Of a stretch of DNA of 64,000 nt, positions 22,940 through 34,349 are shown one piece after another. The notes beneath the pieces were generated by a model. It saw only the letters and a program-made list of their open reading frames with translations. It searched no databases and was not told the DNA's origin. How positions within the stretch are numbered: the stretch's first letter is position 1; the number at the start of each line of letters is the position of its first letter. Position numbers and translations under genes: made by a program. The DNA is from Erodium maritimum (Eukaryota; Streptophyta; Magnoliopsida; Geraniales; Geraniaceae). The DNA lies in NCBI GenBank assembly GCA_963921825.1, contig OY997588.1, positions 51,592,803-51,656,802 of the forward strand, read 5' to 3'.

Positions 22940-25900
22940 GTTGTATCATTTATGGGCTTTGTTCTTGTTTGATACCGGGGCATCGCACTCTTTTATTTCG
23001 TCGGGTTGTGCTGAGAGGTTGGGGTTGAGCTTAGAGCCGTTGAGTCCACCCCTATGCCTGGACACCCCAGTTGGGGGTGGTGCATCGTTGACTAGAGTAT
23101 GTCGTGCCTGCGAGATTAGAGTCGCAGACTGTCCTTGCCCTGGTGATCTTCTCGTGTTGGGGATGACTACCTTTGATGTGATTTTGGGTATGGATTGGTT
23201 GTCGAGGTACCGAGCCAACATCGATTGCTACAGACGACGAGTGACAGTGACAGTGGGCGGTACGAAGGTGACGTGCGTGCTGGGGAGTAAGAGTGGGGTC
23301 CTCCTGTCGGCGTTGTCCGCAGAGGAGGAAGTACCGGCTGTGCAGAGCCGAGAGTTACCGAGAGTGGTATGCGAGTTCCCCGAGGTCTTTCCTGAGGAGT
23401 TGAACGGGCTGCCACCGATTCGTGAGGTGGAGTTCGGGATTGACCTAGTGCCGGGAACGGCGGCGATATCGATGGCGCCTTACAGGTTTGCGCCGGCAGA
23501 GTTGACTGAGCTGAAGCGTCAACTGGAGGAGCTTCAGCAGAAGGGGTTTATCCGTCCGAGTGCATCGCCGTGGGGAGCACCAGCACTCTTCGTGAAGAAG
23601 AAGAGTGGAGAGCTACGGATGTGTATAGATTACCGGAAGCTGAACCGGGTTACGGTGAAGAACCGGTACCCGATGCCGAGGATCGATGACTTGTTTGACC
23701 AGTTGAGAGGGGCGACTCACTTCTTGAAGATCGATCTGCGATCCGGTTATTATCAGTTGCGAGTCCGTGAGGGGGACGTCGCAAAGACTACATTCCGGAC
23801 ACGCTATGGGCATTACGAGTTCCTGGTGATGCCATTCGGACTGACGAACGCGCCAGCAGCGTTCATGGACCTGATGAACAGCATCTTCCGGCCGTACCTG
23901 GATTAGTTTGTGGTGGTGTTCGTGGACGACATCCTAATATATTCGCAGAACGAGGCGGCGCATGAGGCACATCTGAGGGTTGTTCTGACCCTACTGCGCG
24001 AGCACCAGCTATATGCCAACCGGGAGAAGTGCGAGTTCTGGCTCTCTGAGGTGAGATTCCTCGGCCACATCGTATCCCGTGACGGTATCCTGGTCGATCC
24101 GTCGAAGATCGACGCGGTCTCGAAGTGGGCACGGCCCACGAGTGTTTTCGAGATCCGCAGCTTTCTGGGATTGGCAGGCTACTATAGGCGATTTGTCCAG
24201 GATTTTGCACGACTAGCCGCACCGATGACTCTGTTAACACGCAAGGGTGTTGGGTTCGTGTGGACAGATGACTGTGAGCATGCGTTCGCGGAGTTGAAGA
24301 CTCGACTGACTACAGCTCCAGTGTTAGTGGTGCCCGAACGAGGGTTTGGCTATGATGTTTACTGCGATGCATCCGGAGAGGGACTGGGTTGCGTGCTGAT
24401 GCAGTCGGGCAGAGTTGTGGCTTATGGCTCCAGGCAGTTGAAGATACACGAGCGCAACTATCCTACCCACGACTTGGAGCTAGCAGCAGTCGTGTTTGCG
24501 CTAAAGAGCTGGCGATATTATCTGTACGGCGAGGGGTTTCAGGTGTTCTCGGATCACAAGAGCCTCAAGTACATATTTTCCCAGCGAGACCTGAACATGC
24601 GTCAGCGACGGTGGATGGAACTACTCGAGGAGTACGACTTCGAGCTACACTACCACCCAGGCAAGGCGAACGTTGTCGCCGACGCCTTGAGTAGGAAGTC
24701 GGCTCCGAGCCTCGCCAGCATATCTGTCCGAGAGTGGGACATGATGGGGGAGCTGAGCACATTCGGGCTTGAGCTAGAGGAGGTTACTGGCGGTGTTGCC
24801 ATGTGCTCCCTAGTAGCTCAGCCCTCACTACTTGCCCAAGTGTTGGAGGCGCAGAGGGAGGACGTCGAAGCATCAGAGATCCGCGAGAGAGTCGTCAGGG
24901 GTGACGAGGTGGTGGGCTGGCAGGACAGTACTGATTGGGGACTACGGTACCGCGGGGGGCTGTTCGTACCAGTTAACTGTAGAGATGCCGTGTTACGAGA
25001 GGCACACCATTCGCGTCTCGCAGTGCATCCGGGGGGCACCAAGATGTACCGTGACCTCAGGAGGCACTACTGGTGGCGCGGCATGAGGAGAGCAGTCGCA
25101 GAGTTTGTGTCGAGATGCCTTGTCTGTCAGCAGGTGAAGGCAGAGCATCAGCGTCCCGCGGGATTGTTACAGCCACTACCGATTGCTCAGTGGAAGTGGG
25201 AGCACATTACGATGGATTTCGTGTGTGGACTACCGAGATCGCCCAAGGGAAACGACGCCGTTTGGGTGGTAGTCGACCGGTTGACCAAGTCGGCCCACTT
25301 TCTGGCTATGAGGATGACAGACCCGGTCGACAAGTTGAGCAGTCTGTATATCCAGGAGATAGTGCGCCTCCACGGGGTCCCGGTGTCGATAGTGTCTGAC
25401 AGGGATCCCCGCTTCACGTCCAGGTTCTGGCCGAGTCTGCAGAAGGCACTGGGGACAGAGATCCTACTCAGCACAGCACATCATCCTCAGACAGACGGTC
25501 AGTCTGAGCGTACCATTCAGATCTTGGAGGACATGCTGCGAGCATGTGTGCTGGATTTCAGGGGATCTTGAAAGACCCACCTGCCATTGGCCGAGTTCGC
25601 CTACAACAACAGCTTCCAGGCCAGTATCGGGATGGCACCGTTCGAAGCGTTGTATGGTAGGCCGTGTCGGTCACCAGTATGCTGGGCAGAGGTGGGGGAC
25701 AAGAGTCTGCTGGGGCCAGATCTTGTCAGAGAGACGACGGAGAAGGTCACATTGATCCGCGATCGGTTGAGGACCGCGCAGAGCCGGCAGAAGAGTTATG
25801 CAGACAGGCGACGTCGACCTCTTGAGTTTGCAGTCGGGGATCACGTGTTCCTGAAGGTGAGCCCGAGGAAGGGGCTGGTGCGGTTCAGGCGCAGCGGGGG

Positions 25901-26267
25901 AAAGTTGGCTCCGAGGTACATAGGCCCGTTCCAGATCTTAGACAGAGTGGGAGCCGTGGCTTATCGTCTGGCGTTGCCACCGCAGCTTGGGAGAGTACAT
26001 AACGTCTTCCACGTATCCCAGTTGCGGCAGTACAACGCAGACCCATCCCACGTCATCGAGTGGACTGATATCGAGGTGGCTGATGATGTCTCCTATGAGG
26101 AGCAGCCGCTTCGGATCATGGACACACGGCAGCAGATTCTGCGGGGAGGCAAGATTATCCGCTTGGTCCGAGTGCAGTGGAAACATCACGGAGCTGAGTC
26201 GACGTGGGAACGCGAGGACGAGGTTCGCGCGAAGTATCCCGGCCTGTTCGACTCCCGAGGTACGTCT
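22940..26267 (+). pseudogene. pol region, array copy 2 (fossil): PR, RT, RNase H, INT, chromodomain-like end
   Basis: The same domains in the same order as copy 1, about 8,252 bases further on: protease near 22965-23190, RT 23440-24240, RNase H 24340-24690, integrase 25000-25710 and the chromodomain-like tail near 26192-26245. Only scattered single-base differences from copy 1 are seen. It is broken in a few places. Confidence 0.92.
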
Positions 26268-26295
26268 GTTTTAAATTTCGCGGACGAAATTCCTT

Positions 26296-26309
26296 TAAGG
26301 GGGGTAGAC
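26296..26309 (+). other. Polypurine tract, copy 2
   Basis: taaggggggtagac directly before LTR 3. Confidence 0.85.
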
Positions 26310-29187
26310 TGTAATAACCACTTCTGGTCAACGTCAGTCAAACCTGCGAAAAACAAGAAAATTTAAAAAATTTAAGACAGACACTTAACTTAACTTAAAT
26401 TGACCCCGAGGGTCATGCCGGACTTAAGTTGACCCCGTTATCGACTAAAATGAGTTACGGGGGACTCAGGGCAACTTCCTGGTCATTTTGGGAAAGATTG
26501 ATTTTTCGCTGGAAAAGTCACCCGAGCGACGTTTTGGTCCATTCGAGGACCGTTTTGGACCCGAAAAGCTTAGCCGTCGTCGTAGCGGTCTTAGTTGGGC
26601 CGTTTCCTTGAAGCCCGTCCAGTTTAAATTTTTTTTGGGAAAAGTGCCCGTTCGGGGCCCGAAACGTCCGTTTTTCGCGAATCTGATTGGAAAATATCAA
26701 CTAGATATTCTCCAAAAGGTATGGGACCCACCTTGACACTTGTCAAGTATATGGTGGTGTATTTTTTGGAGGGAAAAGGTGTGGTTGGAGAGGGTTGGCC
26801 GAGTATGGGGTATTAAGGGAGAGAAAGTTAGTTTTGTTGTTAGTTTAATTAAATTAGAAATTAGAAGAGAGGTTTTAGAGAGAGAAGGAGAAGGAGAAGA
26901 AGAGAGAAGAAGGGAGGTTGAGCTAGGGTTTGTGATCGAGTCAAAGCAAAGAGCAATCCCGTTCCCCTCGTTCTCCTCTACGGTAATACCTGAACCGATT
27001 CTCGTTTTGATTATTTTCAAGAGCTAGGGTTTGGTTATAAACTAAGGCTTAGGGTTGTGTAGAGTGTGGGGAGGTGTTGGAGACGTTTTAGAGGTGTTTG
27101 GGGGTTTAATTTCACGTTTTCCGGTGACCGGAGGCTCGGGAGGAGCTCCGGCCACCGTGGGTGGTGGCCGGCCGGCCATGTGGTGGCTGGCCGGAGGTGG
27201 CAGCAGCCACCACTTGGTGGCCGAGCCCCTCCCTCAAACCCTAGGGTCTCGGCCAAGCCTCTTGGGTGGGGCCCACGTGCTCGGTTGCTCGGGTTTTAAT
27301 GTTCGGGTGGTTTAAAACGTCCCCCGGACCACTTTTTCCTAATCGAATCGAAATTTGGAATTAATTTGGAGAAGTTGTAATTAACAGGTTTTGGGAAACT
27401 TTAAACGTTAATTAATTGACTTAGAAGTCGGAATTCAATTCCGTCAAGTGCGTTGGGTTCCTTGAAATATTCTAAGACCGTAGAAACGAAAATGGGGGCT
27501 TTTGGAGCCCCGGAAGGCAATTAACCAAAACCGGGCAGATTCGCCATGTCGGGCGAATCTGGCCCTTACGGGTCCTTTATCGGCATTATCGAATAATTGG
27601 GAAGTTTGGGAGTGACCGACATTGTCGGGGTTACGTTTGGGCGTTAAGTATGTAAATTTTTGGTTATTCGTACTAGTTTAAAAGTACTTTAAATTTGTGT
27701 TCTTTTAGATCGTGCTACGGACCGAGGCAAGGGGAAGCTCGGCGAGTGACTGAGTGTGCTTCGGGTGTTGTTGGAGCGCTTTTGGGATTGTATACGAGGT
27801 AGGGAAAAGTAGCCGGATCTCGGCCCTGATTAGGGAAAGTTAATAGTAGAATTGCATGTGACACCGGGGTGTCGTGGGTTGAGTAGATTTATTTAATTAT
27901 TAGAAAAGCATGATACGGGATTGTAGCGTTCAAGAGAAAAGCATGTGACACTTAGTAGTGTCGTAGGAACAGAGAACTTAGCGATAATTGAATTACTGGA
28001 GGCATATGACCATGCCCGGAGGTTGTTTGTGAAACTAGTGATTTTAGGACCGTTGGAGGCATCGAGTATGCCGGAGGTTGTCGTGCGTTTTATTTAATTG
28101 TTGAGTCGGGGTGGCCATGAGAGCCGTGTATTTAATTTGGTGTCTTGAGTGGCAGTGAGTGCCCGTGGGGTTGTTGAACCCGAGTCTTGACTGTTGAGGT
28201 GTCTTGAGTGGCCTTGAGTGCCTGTGTGATTGAACTTGCCTGTGATTGTGATTGTGGTTACCTGGAGTGGTGAGTTCTAAAGGTCGACAGCCTGATCCGA
28301 CTTAGTGTCGATGAATTGCGAGTTCTAAAGGTCGACAGCCTGATCCGACTTAGTGTCGATGAATTGCGAGTTCTAAAGGTCGACAGCCTGATCCGACTTA
28401 GTGTCGATGAATTGCGAGTTTTAAAGGTCGACAGCCTGATCCGACTTAGTGTCGATGAATTGCGAGTTCTAAAGGTCGACAGCCTGATCCGACTTAGTGT
28501 CGATGAATTGCGAGTTTTAAAGGTCGACAGCCTGATCCGACTTAGTGTCGAGGAATTGCGAGTTTGAAAGGTCGACAGCCTGATCCGACTTCGTGTCGAG
28601 GAATTGCGATAGGTCGAACCCTGACCTGATTGAGATTGGTTACTGAGCAGCTGGTGTGCGATCCTTTGTGATCTTGTTTGGTGTTGTGTCGTTTCGTTCG
28701 AGTCCTTGAGGAGGTCGTCGATAGTTGTATTGGGTCTACACTGTTTTTATCGAGTGTCGAGTCTGTTGAGGAAGGTGACGGGTTGTGGGTCAGTTGGGTA
28801 CTTGAGTTGGGGACTGTAGTCCCGGTGTTGGGTTTGGTTTCAGTGTTACTGGCTTTTTCTGCTAATTATGCCATAGTCAGTCTGTTATCCGTGGAGGTGA
28901 GCGAACGCTCACCCCTAGCTGCTTTTCCTACAGGTACTGATCACCGGACGGACTAGGTTAGCTCTTGAAGTTCATGCAGCTTGGAGCGGAGTCTGGTCTT
29001 TACTTTTGTTGAGTCTAGTGACGGATGTTGTACCTTGTCCACTTGTTGGGACGTTTTTGTATTGTAAATGCTATTATTTTGAGAAGTAAATGGAAATGTC
29101 AAAGCTTTTATTGAAAACAGGTTTCAAGTGTTCATGTTTTTAAAAGTTCGCGTCCCGAGTTCGGTTCGCTGAAATCGGGGCGTGACA
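26310..29187 (+). repeat. Array LTR 3
   Basis: 2,878 bp, TG...CA ends, followed by the target duplication gggtg. It differs from LTR 2 at about four positions by eye. Confidence 0.93.
28269..28609 (+). repeat. 48-bp minisatellite, seven copies, in LTR 3
   Basis: Same seven-unit array as in LTRs 1 and 2. Confidence 0.95.
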
Positions 29188-29192
29188 GGGTG
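29188..29192. repeat. Target-site duplication, right copy (array)
   Basis: gggtg, matching 9650-9654. Confidence 0.85.
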
Positions 29193-30049
29193 TGTATGCT
29201 ATTTTCTGGGTTGGATAACACAGGTACAAGTACATTTTAGTGCAAGATTGGGTGCATGATATCTGAAACATTTTTTTTGTTTTTCACACTACACTTGGTA
29301 GACGGATCGGATCTGTGGGTAAGGTTTAAGACTTTTGTAATTGAAAACAGGAATTCAATTGGATAAGCGACCTGAATTTAAACGAATCGGTGGTGACGTC
29401 CGGAGAGTTCTCGTCCCGGATCTCACGGATCGCCCGTCACTTGGAGTGAAAACAACACACATAATTTGTAACTAGCACGCAGGCTATTAAGAATACTCTC
29501 GAATTAATTAATAGTTAAACATAATTAATAATAAATGAAACTTGTTATATATAGTATCAAGCCACCCCAAGCCTACCTAAGCAGAAGTATTAGCAAAAAC
29601 GACCAAGTCGCAGCCGCCCGACCAAGTCGCATAGTTACAGCCGCCCGACTAATTTTCCCTTTGGCCATAGTTTTTTATTGGCCTTTCATAATTTTTTCTT
29701 GGGCCGTTGGCCCCTAGTTTTTGATTGGGATTTTGGGTCTGACAAAAACTCTCACAACATAAGATCTCAAAAATACTGTTATCTTAAATATATATTAATC
29801 CAAAACACTTCTAAACATAATAATGTGATATATCATCAAAATTAAATTAATAATCACAGTCTTATAACACTTTTTAACAATAATGAAGCCATATATTTGC
29901 GAAGTCTTATGTAAAATAAAGTTAAATAATTGTTCGGTAGTGTACATAAACAACAAGTATTTATAAGTATTGATAGTGAAGAAGTTTTTATTCATTTTAA
30001 AAAATTGTTATCTCCTATATATCATATATTATATACATTATTCGATGTA
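29193..30049. other. Noncoding flank with a CCGCCCGACC motif cluster
   Basis: Continuation of the DNA interrupted by the array. Near 29600-29660 the phrase cagccgcccgac(c/t)aa is repeated about three times, resembling motifs at 5925-6180 and 7545-7660. The rest (29720-30049) is AT-rich with nothing recognisable. Confidence 0.4.
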
Positions 30050-30059
30050 ATACATTTTA
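30050..30059. repeat. Probable target-site duplication of the MULE-like element, left
   Basis: atacatttta, matching atacctttta at 31282-31291 at nine of ten positions. Confidence 0.6.
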
Positions 30060-31281
30060 GAGGAGAAATCAAATACAAACCATGTCTTAACCTAAAAAAT
30101 AGAGAACCAATCTAAGCCATCCATTTTAAGAATGGATGAATGAGATGCAATTGAGTAGTTGACTTGTTGACTGCAAACAAAACAACATTTTTTAATAAGT
30201 GGTAAGGGCTTTTTAGTAAAACTATCATGTTATTTTTTTTAATCAATTCACTAATTTAATTTTTCCCGCTTCGTTTGAACTCTGATTGGCTTCAAACTTG
30301 CGCCATTAGTTTTGTTTTTTTAAGGGCTTTAAATAAAGATCAGTCATGAGTATATTTTGAAGCACGAAAAAAAATTATTTCGGTGTTGATTTTTTTTTTA
30401 AAAAAATCTGGTTAATTTTTATCAACACTTTGCTCTGGATTTATCAACACTTTTACACTGGTTTTATCAACACTTTACACTGGTTTTATCATCTCATTTT
30501 CCAAAACTGATCATGTTTTTATCACCTCATCGCGTGCTTTTTATGAACACTAGTTTTATCAACACTAAACACTAGGTTTATCATTCAATTACGTGTGGTT
30601 TATCATCCCCATCACATGGTTTTTTTGAAGCACGATTTTTTTCATTTGGGGGCTGGTTTTTAAAGAAATTATATCTGGCTAATTTTTATCAACACTTTGC
30701 TCTGGGTTTATCAACACTTTATACTGGTTTTATCAACACTCTACACTGGTTTTATCACCTCATTCTCCAAAACTGATCATGATTAGTTTATCACACTTAT
30801 TATCAAAATTGAACATGGTTTTTATCACCTCAGTACATGTTTTTATCAACATTTAGCACTAGTTTGATACCTCCGATATAAAACATTTATTAGTGAAGAT
30901 TTATCAACACTCAACATTTTTTATCACTCCGATATACCTTTTTATTTTCGTGCTTCAAAATATATTCATGATTGATCTTGATTTAAAGCCCTTGAAAAAA
31001 ATAAAAATATTGACGCAAGTTTGAAGCTAATCGGAGTTCAAACGAATCGGGAAATATTAAATTAGTGAATTGGTGAAGAAAAAAATGGACACTTGTCCAC
31101 ATGGCACCATGCTTTTACAATTATGCCCTTGCTTGTGTGAGAAAGGATGAAAGTGGCGTGAGTTTTGGTGAAATTGGGGTGATGATGTGGCATCATGGGG
31201 AATGTTGGATGTTAGGTGTGTGTGGCTAGGATTGGTTCTCTAGTTTTTAGGTTAAGAGTGGTTTGTAGCCGATTTCACCTC
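30060..31281. mobile_element. Non-autonomous MULE-like element with long terminal inverted repeats
   Basis: The ends are inverted copies: gagg(a/t)gaaatc, then tacaaacc, then cttaacctaaaaa and tagagaaccaatc at the left (30060-30115), mirrored at 31222-31281. A second, inner inverted block of about 130 bp (30241-30370 against 30951-31076) includes 'agggctttaaat(a/c)aagatca' and 'ttgaagcacg'. Imperfect 10-bp direct repeats flank the element, in the 9-11 bp range typical of Mutator-like elements. There is no transposase. The middle (30402-30945) consists of degenerate 'tttatcaacact' phrases in two similar halves. Confidence 0.7.
30402..30945. repeat. Degenerate tandem 'tttatcaacact' region inside the MULE-like element
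   Basis: Phrases of the type 'tttatcaacactttacactgg' recur every 20-30 bases at 30418-30500 and again at 30685-30755, each group followed by ccaaaactgatcatg. The two halves look like a duplication of about 270 bp. A reverse-complement relative lies at about 90-216. Confidence 0.65.
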
Positions 31282-31291
31282 ATACCTTTTA
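31282..31291. repeat. Probable target-site duplication of the MULE-like element, right
   Basis: atacctttta, one mismatch from 30050-30059. Confidence 0.6.
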
Positions 31292-32025
31292 AGTAAAAAA
31301 AAATTGTTTCTTCTTTAAAAATTCCTTTATTCGTTACGTTAGGAGGATATAACATAACAATGTTTGACGTATAGATCGAGTAGAGACAAGCATATAAATA
31401 TAGAGTTATGAGAAACCAATTAATATGACAACAATTTTAAATATATTATTTTATGGTACAAAAAATTTAAACTACATATTAGTACCGAAGATATACATAC
31501 GAATTATTAAGCAGACAACACAAAATAATCTAATTCTCGTATATGAGTTTCGTTTATATTTGTTTTTATTATATTTAACAATTATCGACGGAACACCCTA
31601 AATTTTATTCCCGATTTCGCGCCCCTGGACGCAGGTTCATCTGCTATAGCTGCTCTAGCGTTAGCGTCATTCAACCTCGTATCCCCTGGACTCAACCTAC
31701 GTTGAGACCGAAGATCAAAATTTGGTTCCATATATAAAAAAACATGTATAAACATACACATTACACAACTCAAACAACAAACAATAACTCAATCCAAAGT
31801 AAAAAAAAGCAGCAACCATGCATATCTCAATAAATATGCGGATAAATATTAACCATGCATATATATAACCAAATCCAATATGCTACGGCATAAAGTTGTA
31901 GTCATCATCTAAAAGTGATTAATAAATAATTAAGTCTTAATAACTAAAAGTAGGACAAAATATGATATGATATTCAGTCTCCGAACTCGGGCTCGGCGTT
32001 ATCTCGCAACCACTGGAAGTAGACT
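31292..32025. other. AT-rich DNA with one short minus-strand open stretch
   Basis: Mostly AT-rich. On the minus strand 31731-31582 could encode about 49 residues (MEPNFDLRSQRRLSPGD..., ending in a basic RVFRR). It might be a downstream exon of the gene at 32026-32370, but no splice evidence is strong and no family is recognised. Confidence 0.25.
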
Positions 32026-32370
32026 TTACTGTGATGCTTCCTTGGTAGCATGCACGGAGGCCGCTCCATCGGATTGTCTAGGGGTTCCTCTTAGAGCAAC
32101 TGTAATCCTTGCTCTATCAGCATCAACCCTCTCAGCAGCACGCCTCTCTCTTTCAGCAGCAAGCCTTCGTCTCTCTGACTCAATGAGACCCAATATCATC
32201 ATGTGGGTTGCTTCCTTCCTTGTACCCATTTCCTCTTCTGTCAATTTCTTGAAGCCCGTCTTCATCTCATGATACCAGTCAACCTCCCTCCTATTGAGCG
32301 GTTGGTAATCATCATCGGATACCTCCTCCATCCTACTTTCCCAGACACTATTATTCGTGTCATCATCCAT
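32026..32370 (-). CDS. Small hypothetical protein with a long charged helix
   Basis: 114 codons from an ATG at 32370. The first third is acidic (MDDDTNNSVWESRMEEVSDD). The middle reads EVDWYHEMKTGFKKLTEEE and the rest is a strongly charged helix (ESERRRLAAERERRAAERVD), probably a coiled coil. On the minus strand, a plausible acceptor (tatatatag) lies three bases upstream of the ATG and a donor (ctcag|gtaatt) at 32634, giving a 260-base intron and a noncoding first exon. No known domain. The shape recalls short proteins encoded near or by plant DNA transposons, but I cannot assign it. Confidence 0.4.
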   Translation of the reverse strand: MDDDTNNSVWESRMEEVSDDDYQPLNRREVDWYHEMKTGFKKLTEEEMGTRKEATHMMILGLIESERRRLAAERERRAAERVDADRARITVALRGTPRQSDGAASVHATKEASQ

Positions 32371-32374
32371 AGAC

Positions 32375-32390
32375 TATATATATATATATA
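32375..32390. repeat. (TA)8 microsatellite
   Basis: Perfect TA dinucleotide run in the proposed intron end, next to the start codon of the minus-strand gene. Confidence 0.9.
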
Positions 32391-32633
32391 CCGCAAATGA
32401 AAAGGAATTGAGACAATAAATGAAATGTTATTTCTAGAATGAGAGTTAGAGACCCTTGAATAATTTAGTTTGAAACCCTAAAATGAAATCAATGAATGAA
32501 CTTTAAACATGCACATACCCATGAATAATCCTAAGAATTGGATTTTAAGAATAAGTATCATCTAAACATGTATGTACTTGGAGTTCGTTTAATTCGAAAT
32601 AGGCAACATGTGTCGTTCGGGAGATATAATTAC

Positions 32634-32790
32634 CTGAGAATATGCGGAACGGAGACGGTGGGGCGGTGTTGTCCAAGGCAGAGCAATGGAGGAGCAAGGG
32701 AACCAGAATTTTCGGTGTCGGTGAGGCAAAGAGGCAGCAAGGGAGAGCAACAGAGATGGAGAGGAAAATAAGGGGAAGTAGCAGGGTTTC
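32634..32790 (-). promoter_or_regulatory. Possible 5' untranslated exon of the minus-strand gene
   Basis: Read on the minus strand this is CT-rich (gaaaccctgctacttcccc..., many ctcc and ttgc runs), as in plant leaders, and ends in ctcag|gtaatt. The retroelement LTR starts directly at 32791, so its insertion has separated or replaced the native promoter. Confidence 0.35.
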
Positions 32791-33369
32791 TATCACGCCT
32801 CAAATCCGGTTTTGACCGGACTCGAGACGTGAACTAAAATAATAAATAGTGAAAGCATATTTAAAACCAAAAGTAAGTTCCAAAATGGTACTCAAACTCA
32901 ATAAAATCCGATAAAACGAGTCAATAGCTCGGAAATCCAGTAACAACAATGTTTAATAAAAGTAGACAAGCACGTCACTAGACCATACTAGCCTAAGACC
33001 CTCGCTAGCTCCCAAGCTCCGAGAATCCCGTTAGACCAAATCCCGCTCAAGACCTGTAGCACAGAAAAGTAAGGGGGGGGGGGGGGTGAGCTTTCGCTCA
33101 GTAGGAAAAGTAGTTAAAGTCATGAGTATCCGCTCACCACCACGAGTAACCGTCCAATTAGGGCATACTAGCAATGCACAACAACTAACCACAAACACGA
33201 AATCACATAATCACAATCCCTAGTCACATGACTATAATCACACTTAATCATCTCACATAAACAATCACCAAGCACAACATACAATGAAACAATCACACGT
33301 CCCGTACAGCAGTCCCCGAACTCCGTCGGCTGTCCACAGCCCGTTTCTATCATATCGTACCTAAACACA

Positions 33370-33660
33370 CATCATCGACCTAGATATCTTCCCTGAATCG
33401 CATCGGGGAAAAATCACAATACATCATACCGGATCACACAACATCGGCCTAGATGTCTTCCCAGAAATCCGTCGGGGTACGAATCACACCATCCTCGGCC
33501 TAAATACCCTACCTCGGCATACCCCCTCGATGTAGGTATCGTACCGGAATCACACACCGGGTGGCCGCGTACATGGGACAACACCGTCGGCCTAGATACC
33601 ACCCTACACCGGCGTACCCCCTCGGTGTAGGTATCATACCGGAACACACCTCGTCTTGGA
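33370..33660 (-). repeat. Degenerate repeat in the LTR
   Basis: cggcctagat (or a close variant) recurs at 33375, 33445, 33495 and 33588, each followed by cttcc or ccctac and a cgtcgg/ctcgg phrase. The spacing is irregular, so this is an old decayed tandem repeat. Confidence 0.6.
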
Positions 33661-34349
33661 GCATACATCAAGAGAGTCTCACACATCACAATGCCATAAT
33701 TCAACCACGGTATACCAACCGAGTCAACTTACTACAACACATCACATTGGTCTATCAATCACCCGATCATATCACAAACATTGGTTCACATCATATCAAA
33801 CATGTCACACTTGCCAAAACGTCACAACATACTTCACCGAGTATATCATATCATGATTCTCAATCTAACAACGGATAAACCAATGAACAAGCATCACAAT
33901 CATAGATCATGGAATTACAATCAACACACAACCTAAGGGCTCGACATGGCCCACATGAATTTCTACAGCACGATAATTCCCAAACTTACGGCTCGACATG
34001 GCTCGTAAGCTATCCCTCATTTCACTCGTTTCTCACATCCTACATGCATGCTGTTATTAAACAAGTATTCGCAACCTATATGCATACTAGTAACTTTCCG
34101 TAATTAAACCGATATTCTCTACTTTCCCTACCTCGATCGTTGTCCAAACGCTTAGTCACTTCACGATGTCCAAAAGTCTCCTCCGCCTAGCTCGTGTCCA
34201 AAGTCTAAGATCACAAATTAATTCGCGAATCAAAGCTAAAACAATTGCGATTTTAACGAGAAAATAACTAAATTAAGCCCGAGAATCAAAACATGGGCTG
34301 AAAGGAAAATGGGCCGGAACGAGGCCCAATCCGGGTGGCCTACAGGCCC

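Larger units (their letters stand above)
9655..29187 (+). mobile_element. Tekay/Del-like Ty3-gypsy chromovirus tandem array (three LTRs, two internal regions)
   Basis: LTR (9655-12544), internal (12545-18057), LTR (18058-20935), internal (20936-26309), LTR (26310-29187). LTRs begin TGTAATAACC and end GGGGCGTGACA. Each internal region starts with an initiator-Met-type primer site and ends with a polypurine tract. Gene order is gag, protease, RT, RNase H, integrase and a chromodomain-like C-terminus, and with LTRs near 2.9 kb this fits the Tekay/Del clade. One gggtg duplication surrounds the whole array, so it is one insertion later expanded by unequal recombination. Both internal copies look broken, with roughly three or four breaks each, apparently shared. 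By eye the second and third LTRs differ at about four sites in 2,878 bp, while the first differs from them at roughly ten, so the element is recent, around 0.1 million years or less at the usual grass LTR rate. Confidence 0.93.
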
